A stretch of DNA of 64,000 nucleotides from Nageia nagi (taxonomy: Eukaryota; Pinophyta). A model generated the notes under the pieces. It saw only the letters and a program-made list of their open reading frames with translations, did not search any database and was not told the DNA's origin. This document shows positions 51,956-62,560 of this stretch, in pieces. Each line of letters begins with the position of its first letter. Position 1 is the first letter of the stretch. The DNA lies in NCBI GenBank assembly GCA_050084985.1, contig JBITNC010000001.1, forward strand, positions 157,480,001 to 157,544,000, written 5' to 3'. A program made the translations under genes and the position numbers.

Positions 51956-52031
51956 GTACTAATGCTTCGGTTGAAATAAATCTAGGTGCTATTCCATCAA
52001 ATACGGGTACTAATGCTTCGGTTGAAATAAA
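51956..52031 (+). repeat. Direct repeat, 25 bp at 51-bp spacing
   Basis: GTACTAATGCTTCGGTTGAA (25 bp in all, through ATAAA) occurs at 51956 and 52007. The 51-bp spacing keeps the reading frame (NASVEIN twice). Confidence 0.85.
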
Positions 52032-52889
52032 CCCTGCTATAACTAGAAAAGAATTCCTAGAGAAGGAGAGACTTAGTACATTGAGATATCCTTTTATTAT
52101 TGATTATCATAAAGAAAAGGCTATTCAAAATTTTAAAACACATCAACAAGTAGAACCAAGTAATCTTGTCCCATATGCTCCATACAATATTATGAAAGAA
52201 TTAAACAAAACTCCTTCTAGGATGACCATGTTTGATGCATTAAAGAACCAAGTCAATTAGATCTTTTGCAAGAATCTTTGAAGTTAAGAAATAGTAAAAA
52301 TAGGGTAAATAAAGAGAATATTATATATGCAATGTCTAAAGATGTGCTTTCATCTCCAATAGGTATAACAAGACCCCACCTTTCTATTTATATTTGAGAC
52401 TAGAAGGTTGGGTAGTTAACAATTGTATGATTGATATTAGAGCTGCAATAACTATGATCCCTAAATATATTGTAGATGAAATGAAGCTATATATTACAAG
52501 ATTTATTCATGATTTCATACAATTAGATTCTTCTTTAGTAGATGTAGTTGGTAGTGTCAAAGGAGTTCAAATAATTTTGAATGCTTTTCCTGATATTCAT
52601 GTTGTCCAAGATATTATTGTAGTTGATCTTCCACCTTTATTTAAAATATGTATTTTTAAAGAATTTACCACTAAATTGAGAGGATACCTAGCTTTAGAAT
52701 ATAGTCACTTTCTACTTTCTTTCCAAGACAAATAGGTAAAAATTTTGAATGAAGGCACCAAAACTATCCATCTCAAAAGGATCATTGACCAAAACTGTAT
52801 GAATGGTCCACAACTAGTGGAAGTATTTGAAAGAGACACACTAAAGAAATCACTACTAATAACTAAAGTTCTTTTAATAAATGATCTAA
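52032..52889 (+). pseudogene. Protease region of element D (5' piece)
   Basis: Protease leader: PYAPYNIMKELNKTPSRMTM (about 52175) is the usual sequence ahead of Tat proteases. The open frame 52394-52735 begins GWVVNNCMIDIRAAITMIPK, where relatives have a D-T/S-G active site; here it reads D-I-R, so the protease is inactive. The frame then continues toward 52889 with a few stops. The region is split by the small LTR element at 52895; its continuation starts at 55061. Confidence 0.7.
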
Positions 52890-52894
52890 ATTAT
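52890..52894 (+). other. Target-site duplication (left), small LTR element
   Basis: ATTAT is repeated at 55056-55060 on the right side. Confidence 0.9.
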
Positions 52895-53021
52895 TGTTGG
52901 AAACCTAATCCTTAGGGATTAAGGTAATTTATGATTATTAATAGTTTTAGGTGTGTGAGTATGCATGTATTTATAGGAGAACAAATTAATACAATATTTG
53001 GCTTTTGGAGTTTCTCCTTCA
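52895..53021 (+). repeat. 5' LTR of small LTR element
   Basis: 127 bp, TGTTGGAAACC...CTCCTTCA, identical base for base to 54929-55055. Contains a TATA-like GTATTTATAGG near 52968. Identity of the two LTRs means a recent insertion. Confidence 0.93.
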
Positions 53022-53023
53022 AG

Positions 53024-53036
53024 TGGTATCAGAGCC
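53024..53036 (+). other. Primer-binding site (tRNA-iMet type)
   Basis: TGGTATCAGAGCC, two bases after the LTR. This is the classic plant copia/TRIM primer site, complementary to the 3' end of initiator tRNA-Met. Confidence 0.92.
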
Positions 53037-53039
53037 TTG

Positions 53040-53658
53040 TTGGAGAAGATCCGGAGAACTCCATTGCCCATCCTCCATAGATGAGGGTTTGAAGTTTTTT
53101 GTTGGTTCATAGTTTTAGCTGTGGCTATGAAGATTTGAATCTGTTATGGGGATTTGAATCTGTTGAAGAGAGGCAGAGGACTACCCTAGAGATGTGAATG
53201 ATGGCCAGAGGGGCCATGAGAGAAGATCATGCAGAGAAAGGGGTGTTGGAGTGCATCTCCTTGCATGGATCATGAGAAGAGCCTGTGTGGCGAAAGGGGT
53301 GTGTCTTGGACTACACCTCCCCACATGGAGCCTAAGGAAGAGAAGAAAATGCCTCATAGAGGAGGCATCGCACAGTTGAAAATCATTGTAAGGGATGCAA
53401 ACTATTTATTCAAACCCACGTAAGAATGAGCCATAAGGAGCTCAGTGTGGCACCATGGAGGGTCTTGGAAGAGGCTGAGTTTTTGGAATCTGTCTAGAGA
53501 ACATTGATGAGGAAGCTATAATGTTCTACAAGCACATGTTTGGAGCTATGGAGGAGGTGAAATTTTGTAGCATCGCGTACTTCATCTTATATTCATGGGT
53601 GAGAAATCCACATCTGCATCCAATCCATTTTTGAAACCATTTCATTTTAGTAGTTCAA
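53040..53658 (+). other. Leader of the small element
   Basis: Purine-rich, with overlapping short frames (53194-53379, 53229-53423) that I do not recognise. May contain further host-derived sequence. Confidence 0.4.
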
Positions 53659-54141
53659 ATGGCAGGCAGACCCACGACAAAGAGCAAGATGAAGGAGAAC
53701 GATGAGCTGATGGGCTTGAACCTACGACCTCATGTGGTCGAATATCTACAGTACAAGACGATACAGAAAGGGTTCACATGGTTAGAGAGGGCCACCCAGG
53801 TACAGGTTACTTGGGGCTTCCTTCCAGCGGGTAGCGAAGCGGACCTCATGGACTCACCCGTGGTCCTAGATGAGGGTGACCCCAACTATGTGGATGCAGC
53901 TCAAGAAGAAGAAGATGACGATTCAAGAAGGGAGAGAGCAATGGATCTGGGGTACAGAAGAACCATGAATGTTGCATTCAGAATCCTACTAATGAGGAGG
54001 AGAACGTGAAATCTCATCGTGAAATCTGAGGTGAAGGAGCTTAGCAGAAAGGCTACGGCTATGGAGAAGGTAGAGTTTTCTAGCGGGCAGACATCGAAGA
54101 TGGAGAGGAGCAAGCTGGTGTTCTTCAATCGGAAGAAGTAG
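53659..54141 (+). CDS. Unidentified ORF of the small element, running into RLK-like segment
   Basis: The ATG at 53659 (MAGRPTTKSKMKENDELMG) opens 116 codons to a TGA at 54007. There is an acidic stretch (AAQEEEDDDSRRER) in the second half. I do not recognise the first 116 residues. The same frame continues after the TGA and reads the receptor-kinase-like segment up to a TAG at 54139. Relatives have Gln at that TAG, so the original frame was probably longer. Codon use and GC content differ from the AT-rich host element D. It could be a third captured gene piece. Confidence 0.45.
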
Positions 54142-54190
54142 TTCAAGTTGGAGGGATTGTCCCCTAGACGATGTCGCTGTCTTTGACCTG
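54040..54190 (+). pseudogene. LRR receptor-like kinase fragment (captured)
   Basis: In the frame of the upstream ORF: MEKVEFSSGQTSKMERSKLV, FFNRKK, then a TAG and FKLEG. This matches the juxtamembrane region of LRR class III receptor-like kinases (..FSSGQ...ERSKLVFF.R.KQFELEDLL), directly before the kinase domain. The TAG replaces the conserved Gln codon. After this short piece the kinase similarity stops, so only a fragment was captured. Confidence 0.65.
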
Positions 54191-54239
54191 ATAGAAAATT
54201 GATGGTTTTGGGGACTGCCGATGTAGTCACCCCATGCCC

Positions 54240-54700
54240 ATTTCATGAGCAGCGTTGTTGGTGACCTCCTTTACATCATTGATGGTGACAATAGAAAATA
54301 ACCGTGATCGCATGACAGGGAGTGCTTTGACCCCCAGAGAAATAGATGGTTTTTGATCCCATCCCTGGACATGGTGATCTCATTCTACCTTAGGGTCGCC
54401 ATGGATAGAAAGTTGTTTATTTAGGTGAGGGGTAGGGATCCCGACAAGATGCAGGTTTTCTAGTCAGAGGTTGGGGTATGGAGCACCATCAAGTTAAAGA
54501 TGCTGACGTGGCCTCATCGACCTCATGCAGTGGTGGGGGATAAGTTGTATAGGGTGGATGTGAACCGAGGCAAGCATGAGATGATGTGCTACATTTCTGA
54601 CATGGAAGGGTGCAAGACAAGACCTAGATAGAGTCATGTGTCCAAGGAGTGGGCAAGATGAGGTTGAAGTTGAGCATGGAGCTCCTCCGGGCCAAACGGT
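54240..54700 (+). pseudogene. Kelch-repeat gene fragment (captured)
   Basis: The plus strand reads VGDLLYIIDGDNRK (about 54258), then ECFDPQRNRWFLIPSLDM, then DRKLFI and GRDPDKMQVF. After a TAG it reads SEVGVWSTIKLKMLTWPHRP, HAVVGDKLYRVDVNRGKHEM. The alternation of V.(G)..LY..(D/G), DP...W...P and DRKLF fits Kelch beta-propeller repeats, as in F-box/Kelch proteins. The pieces lie in different frames (54258 and 54320 onward) with internal stops. Confidence 0.65.
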
Positions 54701-54917
54701 GGACCAAGTGGGGTCCAAAATAGAGTCACCAGATGAACCCCTGATGAGCGCTAGACATGGTAGTTGGGAATCAACCTGATGAATCGACCTAACATCGTAA
54801 CGCTGCTGTTGGGCTCAGCGTAACTGATGAGTGCCAGATGAGCACCAGATGAGTGCCAAACGAGCACACCTAAAAGCATCTTTGTATTCTCATTTATTTC
54901 TTAATCCCTTGCAGATT

Positions 54918-54928
54918 AAAGGAGGGAA
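54918..54928 (+). other. Polypurine tract of the small element
   Basis: AAAGGAGGGAA, directly before the TGTTGG start of the 3' LTR. Confidence 0.88.
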
Positions 54929-55055
54929 TGTTGGAAACCTAATCCTTAGGGATTAAGGTAATTTATGATTATTAATAGTTTTAGGTGTGTGAGTATGCAT
55001 GTATTTATAGGAGAACAAATTAATACAATATTTGGCTTTTGGAGTTTCTCCTTCA
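54929..55055 (+). repeat. 3' LTR of small LTR element
   Basis: 127 bp, identical to 52895-53021. Followed by the target duplication ATTAT at 55056-55060. Confidence 0.93.
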
Positions 55056-55129
55056 ATTATCAGGTCATAGATGTCGGTATGAGAAATTATTATTTATATG
55101 AGAAAACTCAACCAATCTCATCACTACTA

Positions 55130-55690
55130 ATAAAGAACATGAGATATGGATGATGTATTTTGATAGATGTTGATGTAAACATGGATGTGGAGCTGGAGTG
55201 GTGTTCAAATATTCAAAGGAAAATACCAAAAGATTCTCCTTCTAATTCACATAGACTTGTACAAATAATGTTGTTGAGTATGAAGCCCTTTATTTAGGGT
55301 TATCTAAAGTAATCAATACAGGCATCAAGTGCTTGATTATTTATGGTGATTCAAAATTGGTCATTATGTAGGTTAGAAATCATATTAGTACAAAACATCA
55401 TTATCTGAGTAACGATAAGAATAGAGTGTGGGATTTATTAGAGTCATTCTTGGCTATCAATTTTATATCTATTCCTAGAAGGTACAACTAAATAGCTGAT
55501 GCACTTGCTAGAAGAGGGGCACATTATAATCCTACTCATTATAAAAGAGGAGCTATTGGAGTTAAAGTTCAATGTAGGCTTTTACTACCTAATGCTATAA
55601 ACTTTTGGCAAGTATTCAACTTCGATGAGCATATTATGAACTTCCTCATGGATGAAGGAGTGGCTTACACTTTTGGTATTCAAAAAATGC
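55130..55690 (+). pseudogene. RNase H-like domain upstream of RT in element D (aRNH type)
   Basis: Reads EIWMMYFDRC (about 55143), CGAGVVFKYSKENTKRFSF, then after stops CTNNVVEYEALYLGLSKVIN (about 55258), IYGDSKLVIM, KNRVWDLLESF, and FISIPRRYN followed by IADALARRG (about 55500). These are the blocks of plant/archaeal-like RNase H with the acidic residues D (YFD), E (EYEAL), D (GDS) and D (ADALA) all present. Such a second RNase H is characteristic of Tat-group Ty3 elements. Here it sits between protease and RT. A few stops (TAG/TAA) interrupt it. Confidence 0.82.
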
Positions 55691-55955
55691 TTGATTATTT
55701 CTAAAAATTAGATGTTATTCAACTTAGAAATAATGTTATACCAAAAGAATTACTCTCTTTTGAAAGATTGTTTGATTCAAAAGATGTCCAAAAGGCTAAG
55801 TTTTTGGCCATCTTGAAGAAGAATTATGTTGATATAGAAGTAGAACCCAAGAAGTATATAAAATTTAGTTTAGAATGTTTTCATACAAAAAAAGTTGTTA
55901 TATATCAAAATTATCATAATTTTTTCCAAGTAATTACCTAGACTTATGATGATAT
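55691..55955 (+). pseudogene. Linker between aRNH and RT of element D
   Basis: Mostly open in the same frame: QLRNNVIPKELLSFERLFDS, DVQKAKFLAILKKNYVDIEV, and PKKYIKFSLECF. No named domain. Confidence 0.4.
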
Positions 55956-56800
55956 TAAGACATATGACAAGAGTATCATCCAACACATAATTGAACTTGA
56001 ACCAGATGTTAAACCATATAGGCAAAAATAAAGATTAGTCAACCTAAAAATTAAGGAAGCTATGAAATACGAGTTAATCAACCTACTTGATTCAAAAATT
56101 ATTTATTCTATCAAGCATTCTTCTTGGGTTGCGAATCTAGTTCCTTTTAGAAAAAAAAGTGGAGAAATTAGACTCTATTGATTTTAGAAATTTAAATAAA
56201 GTGTCTCTGAAAGATAATTATCCCCTCCCTTCTATGGAGAAGATCCTACATATAGTAGCTAAAGCTTGTTATCTTTCACCATATTTGGGTGAAAGATGAA
56301 GATCAATTCAAAACTACATTTACAACTAAATGGAGGACATTTTCTTTTCAAAGAATGCCATTTGGTCTTTCTAATGTGGGATCTACCTTTCAAAGAGCCA
56401 TGGATCATGCATTTGGAAAACTAGTAAATAAGATTATACTGATCTATCTAGATGATATCATAGTTTTTTCCAAAAACATAAATGATCACCTGGAATATCT
56501 AAGACAAGTCTTTGAAAGATGCATAAAATTTAGCATTTTAATAAATCCAAAAAAATCAATTTTTATGGTCAACCAAGGAAATTTACTTGGCCACATTATC
56601 TCAAAAGAGGGACTAGCAATCGACTCATATAGAGTAAAAGCTATAGAAGCATTTCCACTTCCCTCCAACAAGAAAGCCTTGCAATATTTCCTTTGTCAAA
56701 TCAATTTTTTTAGAAAATTCATCAATAATTTTTCAAAGATTGTATCCCCAATCACTTCAATGCTAAAGAAATATATTGTATTTTCTTGATCATATGAAGC
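55956..56800 (+). pseudogene. Reverse transcriptase of element D
   Basis: RT from YDKSIIQHIIELEPDVKPYR (about 55964), KHSSWVANLVPFRKKSGEIR (56115), DFRNLNKVSLKDNYPLPSME. The open frame 56289-56789 holds KDEDQFKTTFTTKWRTFSFQ, RMPFGLSNVGSTFQRAMDHA, the catalytic YLDD (56445-56456) in IYLDDIIVFSKN, and NQGNLLGHIISKEGLAIDSY. The catalytic box is intact, but stops and a frame change upstream (near 56175) disable the protein. It belongs to the Ty3 class and is clearly distinct from the RT of elements C and 1.6-2.1 kb. Confidence 0.88.
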
Positions 56801-57270
56801 AAAAGTAGCCTTCAAAGAAATAAAAAAGGCTATAATAGAAGCTCTCATGCTTAAAAATTTTGATATAGCAAAAGATTTCATCATGTATGCACATGGAGTA
56901 GATAGGAGCATTGTTGCAATTCTAGCATAAAAGGATGACAACAATGAAGAAATTTGATTGCCTTTCATAGTCAAACACTGCATTAACACTAGAAAAGGTA
57001 CTCATTTGTTGAAAAATAAGTATTTTTAATAATGAAAGGGATTAAAAAATTCAAGCATTATGTCTCCCATAACAGAATCCTTGTATTTACTATCCATCCG
57101 GATGTAAGAAATTATGTTATACAAGTAGATCTAGGTGAAGAAAAGGTTGGTTGGACTGCTAAAATAATGGAATATGATATAGAAATTAAGCCAACCAAGC
57201 TGATCAAAGATAGGGATCTCTATGAAAATATAGTTGAACCTTCACATATGATCACTCTTATAGAGGATCA
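56801..57270 (+). pseudogene. RNase H (original, degenerate) of element D
   Basis: Reads FKEIKKAIIEALMLKNFDIA and DFIMYAHGVDRSIVAILA (about 56811-56930), then KGIKKFKHYVSHNRILVFTI (57032-57120). It ends in GWTAKIMEYDIEIKPTKLIK (57150-57210). The usual catalytic Asp position reads MYAHGVD, so it looks inactive. Loss of activity in the original RNase H once a second one is present would parallel the retroviral connection domain (inference). Confidence 0.7.
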
Positions 57271-57299
57271 ATAGCAATTCAATCAAGATAGTGATTGGA

Positions 57300-58555
57300 T
57301 TAAATAAATTATATTTTATTTCCAAATTGGTAGGTGCCCTAAAGCTTTAGATAGATTTCAAAGAAAGAAATTCAAGTTGCATGCCTTCAAGTTTATCATG
57401 ATAGATAACCATCTATACAAAATGTTTTTTGATCAAACCCTACTAAGATGTGTGACTCAAGATGAATCCCATAGAATATTGCATGAATTACATTATGGAT
57501 TTTCTAGCAGGCATTACAATGGACCAACTACAATAGCAAAAGTATTACAAGCTAGATATTATTATCCCACTATGTTTCAAGATTCATTCAAGATTGCCCA
57601 AGAATATGATAAATGCAATAGATTTGTAGGAAAAAGGAGACAAGCTGCAATGCCTCTTAAACTTATGGTAGTCAATGAACCCTTTCAACAATGGGGTATG
57701 GACTTTATTGGTGTTATAAACCTAAATTTCTTGGTAGGCCACAAGTTTATTTTGACTGCAATAGATTACTTTGCTAGATGGTTAGAGGCTATGCCATGTA
57801 AAAATGCAGATCAAGAAGTAGTGATAGAAATGATTAAAAGGATAATCACTTGCTTTGGAATCCCATAGAATATTATGTCAGACAATGGCCTAGCATTTAT
57901 TAGAGGTAATTGGTTAAGCTTTGTGGCTCAATATGGAGTGTACTAGTTATTCTCTTCAAACTATTACCCATAAGGTAATGGGTTAGTTGAATCAACTAAC
58001 AAAAATCTAACCTAGATAATCAAGAGAACAATTGAAGGGAAACCTAGATAATGACATACACAATTAGAATTTGCATTATGGGTAGATAGGATTAGTATAA
58101 AATTAGCAATAAAGACCCCATATACATCGGTATATGGTAAAAGACTTGTGTTTCCAATACACATGGAGTTACTAGCATTGAAAATCTTACAAAAAATGGA
58201 GGACCATCACTTTGAGCCATTACAATCTAGGTATAATCAGCTCCTAAAATTGGAGGAAGATCAAAACAAAGCATATGAATCATTTCAACATCACTAGCAC
58301 ATTATCAAGAAGTGGTTTGATAAGAAAAAGTCTTCCTAGGTGATGTTTGAATCAACTGATATTATCCTCAAATGGGATGAGGAAAGAGCAAAGCCTAGAA
58401 GACACCAAAAAATTGATTTTTTTTAGAGCAAACCTTACATCATCACTCAAGCCATGCAAAGTAATGCATTCAAATTACAAGATATTACCAAGTCTCAAGA
58501 ATTACCTATTCCCATCAACGAGATCTATTTGAAACATTACCAAGTGATGAGATGA
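57300..58555 (+). pseudogene. Integrase of element D
   Basis: HHCC zinc region: HRILHELHYGFSSRHYNGPT, then QARYYYPTMFQDSFKIAQEY and DKCNRF (57470-57640); the first Cys is Tyr here. Core: FQQWGMDFIGVINLNF (first D), ILTAIDYFARWLEAMPCKNA, then a TAG and NIMSDNGLAF (second D, 57870), and GNGLVESTNKN (E, about 57975). The core triad D, D, E is present. Stops lie at Gln positions (GIP-TAG-NIM; YYP-TAA-GNG). C-terminal: DKKKSS and LPIPINEIYLKHYQVMR. The open frame 57377-57868 is the largest piece. Confidence 0.88.
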
Positions 58556-58989
58556 TCTTGTAGTACTCGTAAAGCAATGTATATTGTATATAGTTTTTTT
58601 TTTAAAAGGGGACTTGTACATATTCTACACATAGTTCTCAAAAAGTAGGTAGCCATTAATGTTCAAAATTAATTCAATTTGACCAAGAGTTAATGTTAGT
58701 GCACTGCTCAACCATCAATTGAATAAGGCAACATTTAAGGAAAGATTTCCTTAGATTTCACAAATCATCACATAAGTACCATAAATTAAGTCTAGCATGC
58801 TTTGAAACTACTTATCCAACTTATACCAGCTCAATCTGTATAATGTGAGGGTCTCAAGATCTTCAAATATTAATTGCCATTAATGGAAATCTCACCAACC
58901 TTGGATGAATAAAATTCCCCCATACCCTCTAGTCCAACACTTAGCTGATTTCAAGCACACAAGTTTCTAGAGCATTCAAAACTTATAGA
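58556..58989. other. Spacer after integrase
   Basis: No coding signal. T-run and AAAAGGGG near 58595. Confidence 0.4.
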
Positions 58990-61900
58990 TTTCAGAGCCA
59001 AATTGAATCAAGAGATAGAAAGTTGTAGGACCTTGCATAGCCTAGTTTACCATTTTCAAATGATAACCAGAGGTTCAAGGAAGGATGTTGATATCATGAA
59101 AACTTCTCAATCATCCTCTGTAGCTGTAATAGATCAAGTCAACATGGACCTTTTGACCATGCAAGAAGAATATCTTAAAAATTCCCTAGGAGCAAATTAG
59201 ACTAAGATGGGGGTGATCAATCATCTAGATACATGGAGATCCAACCCCAGCCACATTCTTATGTAGCACATGACACTTGAGGTTACAAAAAAAGGGAAGT
59301 CATTGGTTCATTCAAAAAATAATATCATTATTGATCAAGGCCTAGCTTATTATGTGCCCTATGAGTCATTTACTTGCTTGAGCTATTATATTCATTAGCA
59401 CATAGACATCACTAGAAGGGTTACTAGATAGGAATGTTCAAGAACCCAAAAGATGGAGATGCATCAAATCCAAAGTTTAAAGTAGTACTAGATTACTCTC
59501 CTGATTCCATCATCCAAGCTTTTGTTGTTGTAGTTGATTGGAATTTTTATGTGAAGAAATGAATTGATTTAAAAAATAAGAAGAATGACTTCTATGTTAA
59601 TCAAGATGAGATGGTGAGCTAGATTAGTGGAAGACATCAAGACAAAAGGAAAGCCCAACTCTGGCCAAGCTATGAAATAGCCCTATTTATAAGAAAAAGG
59701 GATAGAGAAGTGTTGTAGGCACTGGCAATTATTCTAGAAAAGAAAATTCAAATTGAAGCAGATGAAGCTATGGTACATATGGCTTATAATATTACAGAAG
59801 CTCATGTCTGCTATGACTTATTGACTTTCATTACCAATGAAATAAAGAGGTTTTTATTCAAAATTGAAAAATCAAACTTCAGATACTCTTCATATCTTTG
59901 GTGGCTCTTCACCCATCAAAATCTTAACAAACTTATAGAGGTAGGGCTACCAGTTTAGTTGATGAATCCATTACTCCAGTATCAATCGATTTGATGATAG
60001 CAATTTTGAGTAAGTTGCATGGATCATACTTTAAGTTCATGGATAATTTATATGCAAAAATAGTACAAATTTTGATTGAAAAACTCCCCAATAGAATGTG
60101 TAAAAGTATAATGAGGGAGCTACAAGGAGAAAACAAAATCAATGATTGGTACTTCTTAAGAGACTGCATCATAATAATCAGGTATGGGTATTTTGAGAAA
60201 CCTTTTTTATTACCCAAGTATGTAACCCTATAGTTGTATTCAATAGAAATGGGAAGGCAAATTTGTGCCATAGAGACCAAATATGGGTCTAGATGTAATT
60301 TTAAATCTATTGTAGATATACTAAATTTTACTAAAAATTTTACTCTTTTAGAAATAGGATGTAAAGATAGTATAGCTAAATTCATTGTACATAATTTTAA
60401 ATTAGATATGGTGGAAGTTCCATGGATGTATGATCCTTTAAGAGAAATGACCCAAGTAATAAGGTCAAGCAAAAAACATCTAACTTTTATCCATGAGAGG
60501 AGGCCTCATATAGAATATTTTGTAGATAAAACTGAGTAAGAGGTAGAAGTGTACCTTGATTAGGAATTCACACCCTTGAATAAGGCTTAGATGGCCCTTT
60601 AGGGGATAAGAAAATATAGAAATTGGGAAAATAAGTGATAAGATTTTATCCTCAACCCAAAATTCCTCACCCAGTTAGCAAATCTTGGGTGGGGTCCTAA
60701 TAAAATTTATTATTTTACAAAGTTCAAATTTGCATACACAACAAAAATTCACTACATAGAGAGTGAATTATTTGAGAAATTTAAATATGACAAGTACTAG
60801 AAGGTTGAATATGCCAAAGATCCCTTACTAGAGTTGGGACAACCCCTTCCTCCTCTTTTTCAAGATAATTTTTCTATAAGAGCAATGCTAGTATAAGTAA
60901 GACAATCATCCAGCATGGTTGAACTTTCAAAGAAGGGAGAGCAAAATCCCTTAGACACTACCACCTCTTCCCAAGAGCCTTCTCCAAAGAAAAAAAGGAA
61001 AATTCAAACCCTTGCTCAAAAACAACAAACCCTAGAGAAAGAAGAGAGGCTTGTAAAAAAGCCTTGCACCATTACGATAAGGTCATAATCACAAATGACT
61101 ATACCTCCACCTTCAAAGGCTACAGAAGAAACTCCAAGTGTAATGGAAAAAGAGGTATAATTTTTTGATATAAAAGAGTTAACAAAGCCATAAGATGTAG
61201 AAACTAGTGCTACATAAGGAGCCCAAATGAAAGAACAACCCTAAAAAAAGAGCAAACCTAAACTCAACAAGGTAGGGGAAGCATACTTGGAGCCAGTAGA
61301 TCTACAATAGCTACTCCTAGAGGAGGATTGGGAGATGATGACAATGAATCCAAAAAGAAGAAAGACTCTAATCCAATGGAAAAAGTTGATGATGAAAATA
61401 AGGTCATGGAATAGGCAAAGAAAGAAATAGAAGTTCAAGACTTAACACCTCCCTAGTAGTCACAACCCACCCAACAAGTTGTAACATCTACTTTAGTGGA
61501 ATTACTCCTCTCCATTCTTTGATTCCTATAGCCTCACAAGAGGAGATAAAATAAATTTTTTCTACACAAATTATAGATCCCATTGATTGTGCAACTTTTG
61601 TTAATAAGCCTCTTGTACTCCCTAAGCAACAGTTAAGAATTTTGAGCAAGGTGAAAGAAATGAGAGATATTAAAATAGCAAAAATGCCTTTCAAAGAAGG
61701 GAAACTAGACATTGCTTTCATGGATATAATTGATGTAAATATGTAGAGTGCACCAACAATTGACTAATCAAGATTCTTGGTAAATACTTCAATGGTAATC
61801 AGTAAAAGTATTCAACCAATAGAGACTAAGATAGAAAAATTGGACAAAAAAATAGATCAATGTAAGAAAGACTGATCCCTTAAAGACAAAATAGTAGTTG

Positions 61901-62560
61901 GGTTGCAAAATAAAAATAGATACTTGATTACAAATATTGATAATCAAAAATTAGAATTTTATAAGAGTATAACAACAATAAAAGCTAAGCTCGATGCTGC
62001 AAATCAAATAATACAAGATCTCAAAGCTCAAGCTATAGTCATTGATGCTCAAAAGGTCAAGCAGGTTGAGGCTGAGCTAGAAACTATCATTGTAATAAAT
62101 AATGTTTTATCTGATGATAAATCAAAGTTTTTATTGCTCATAAATAATTTTAAAAAATCTTTGGTGGAGCAAGTTAAAGATAGAATGATAACATTATCAC
62201 ACTTGCATCTGTTGAAGGAACAAATAATATAGGCAATCAAGTAGTTCCACACTCAAATTGCTCTTTATCAACTAGCTATAGACACCCAGGATAGTCTTAT
62301 AAAAAATGCAAGCCTATTTAAGGGTCCTAACTAAAAAGGATATAGCAACGATCACTCCCAAACCAAGATGGTTGTATCTAAGGAGGATTCAAGATATGTG
62401 TGAACTCCAAAATTTGGTATTCAACATGGATATTGATAAGCATCAACTCACAATAGAGCTAAGATTCATTAACAAATTCTTTAATTCTTTGATTGAGATG
62501 AAAGCTCCCAAATTGTGGGAAGAACAAAATGTATAGGGTAGTGCTACCAGTTGGGTAGCC
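58990..62560 (+). pseudogene. Unidentified large degenerate ORF downstream of integrase in D
   Basis: Sense-strand pieces stay readable across 3.5 kb with scattered stops: 59003-59200, 59770-59958, 60234-60539, 61903-62232, 62306-62536. Phrases include DQGLAYYVPYESFTCL (59335) and RQICAIETKYGSRCNFKSIV (60252). A Lys/Pro/Ser-rich stretch (about 60910-61090) follows. 61903-62232 is predicted coiled coil by eye (IKAKLDAANQIIQDLKAQAI). There is no hydrophobic signal or membrane segment, so an envelope-like role is not supported. I do not recognise the protein. Tat and Athila elements often carry extra ORFs here. Confidence 0.5.

Larger units (their letters stand above)
52895..55055 (+). mobile_element. 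Small non-autonomous LTR retrotransposon carrying host gene fragments
   Basis: 2161 bp. Two identical 127-bp LTRs, target duplication ATTAT, iMet-type PBS and a PPT. The short LTRs resemble TRIM-class elements, but the 1.9 kb interior is longer than usual and has no gag or pol motif. Instead it is GC-richer than its surroundings and carries fragments resembling a receptor-like kinase (54055-54160) and a Kelch-repeat protein (54240-54640), plus an unidentified ORF (53659-54009). It needs retroviral-type enzymes from another element, probably copia (iMet primer). Confidence 0.9.

Noticed and set aside
53901-54246. Minus-strand frames in the small LTR element
   Set aside because: Shadow frames opposite the receptor-kinase-like segment and the unidentified ORF, which have recognisable or stronger plus-strand coding.
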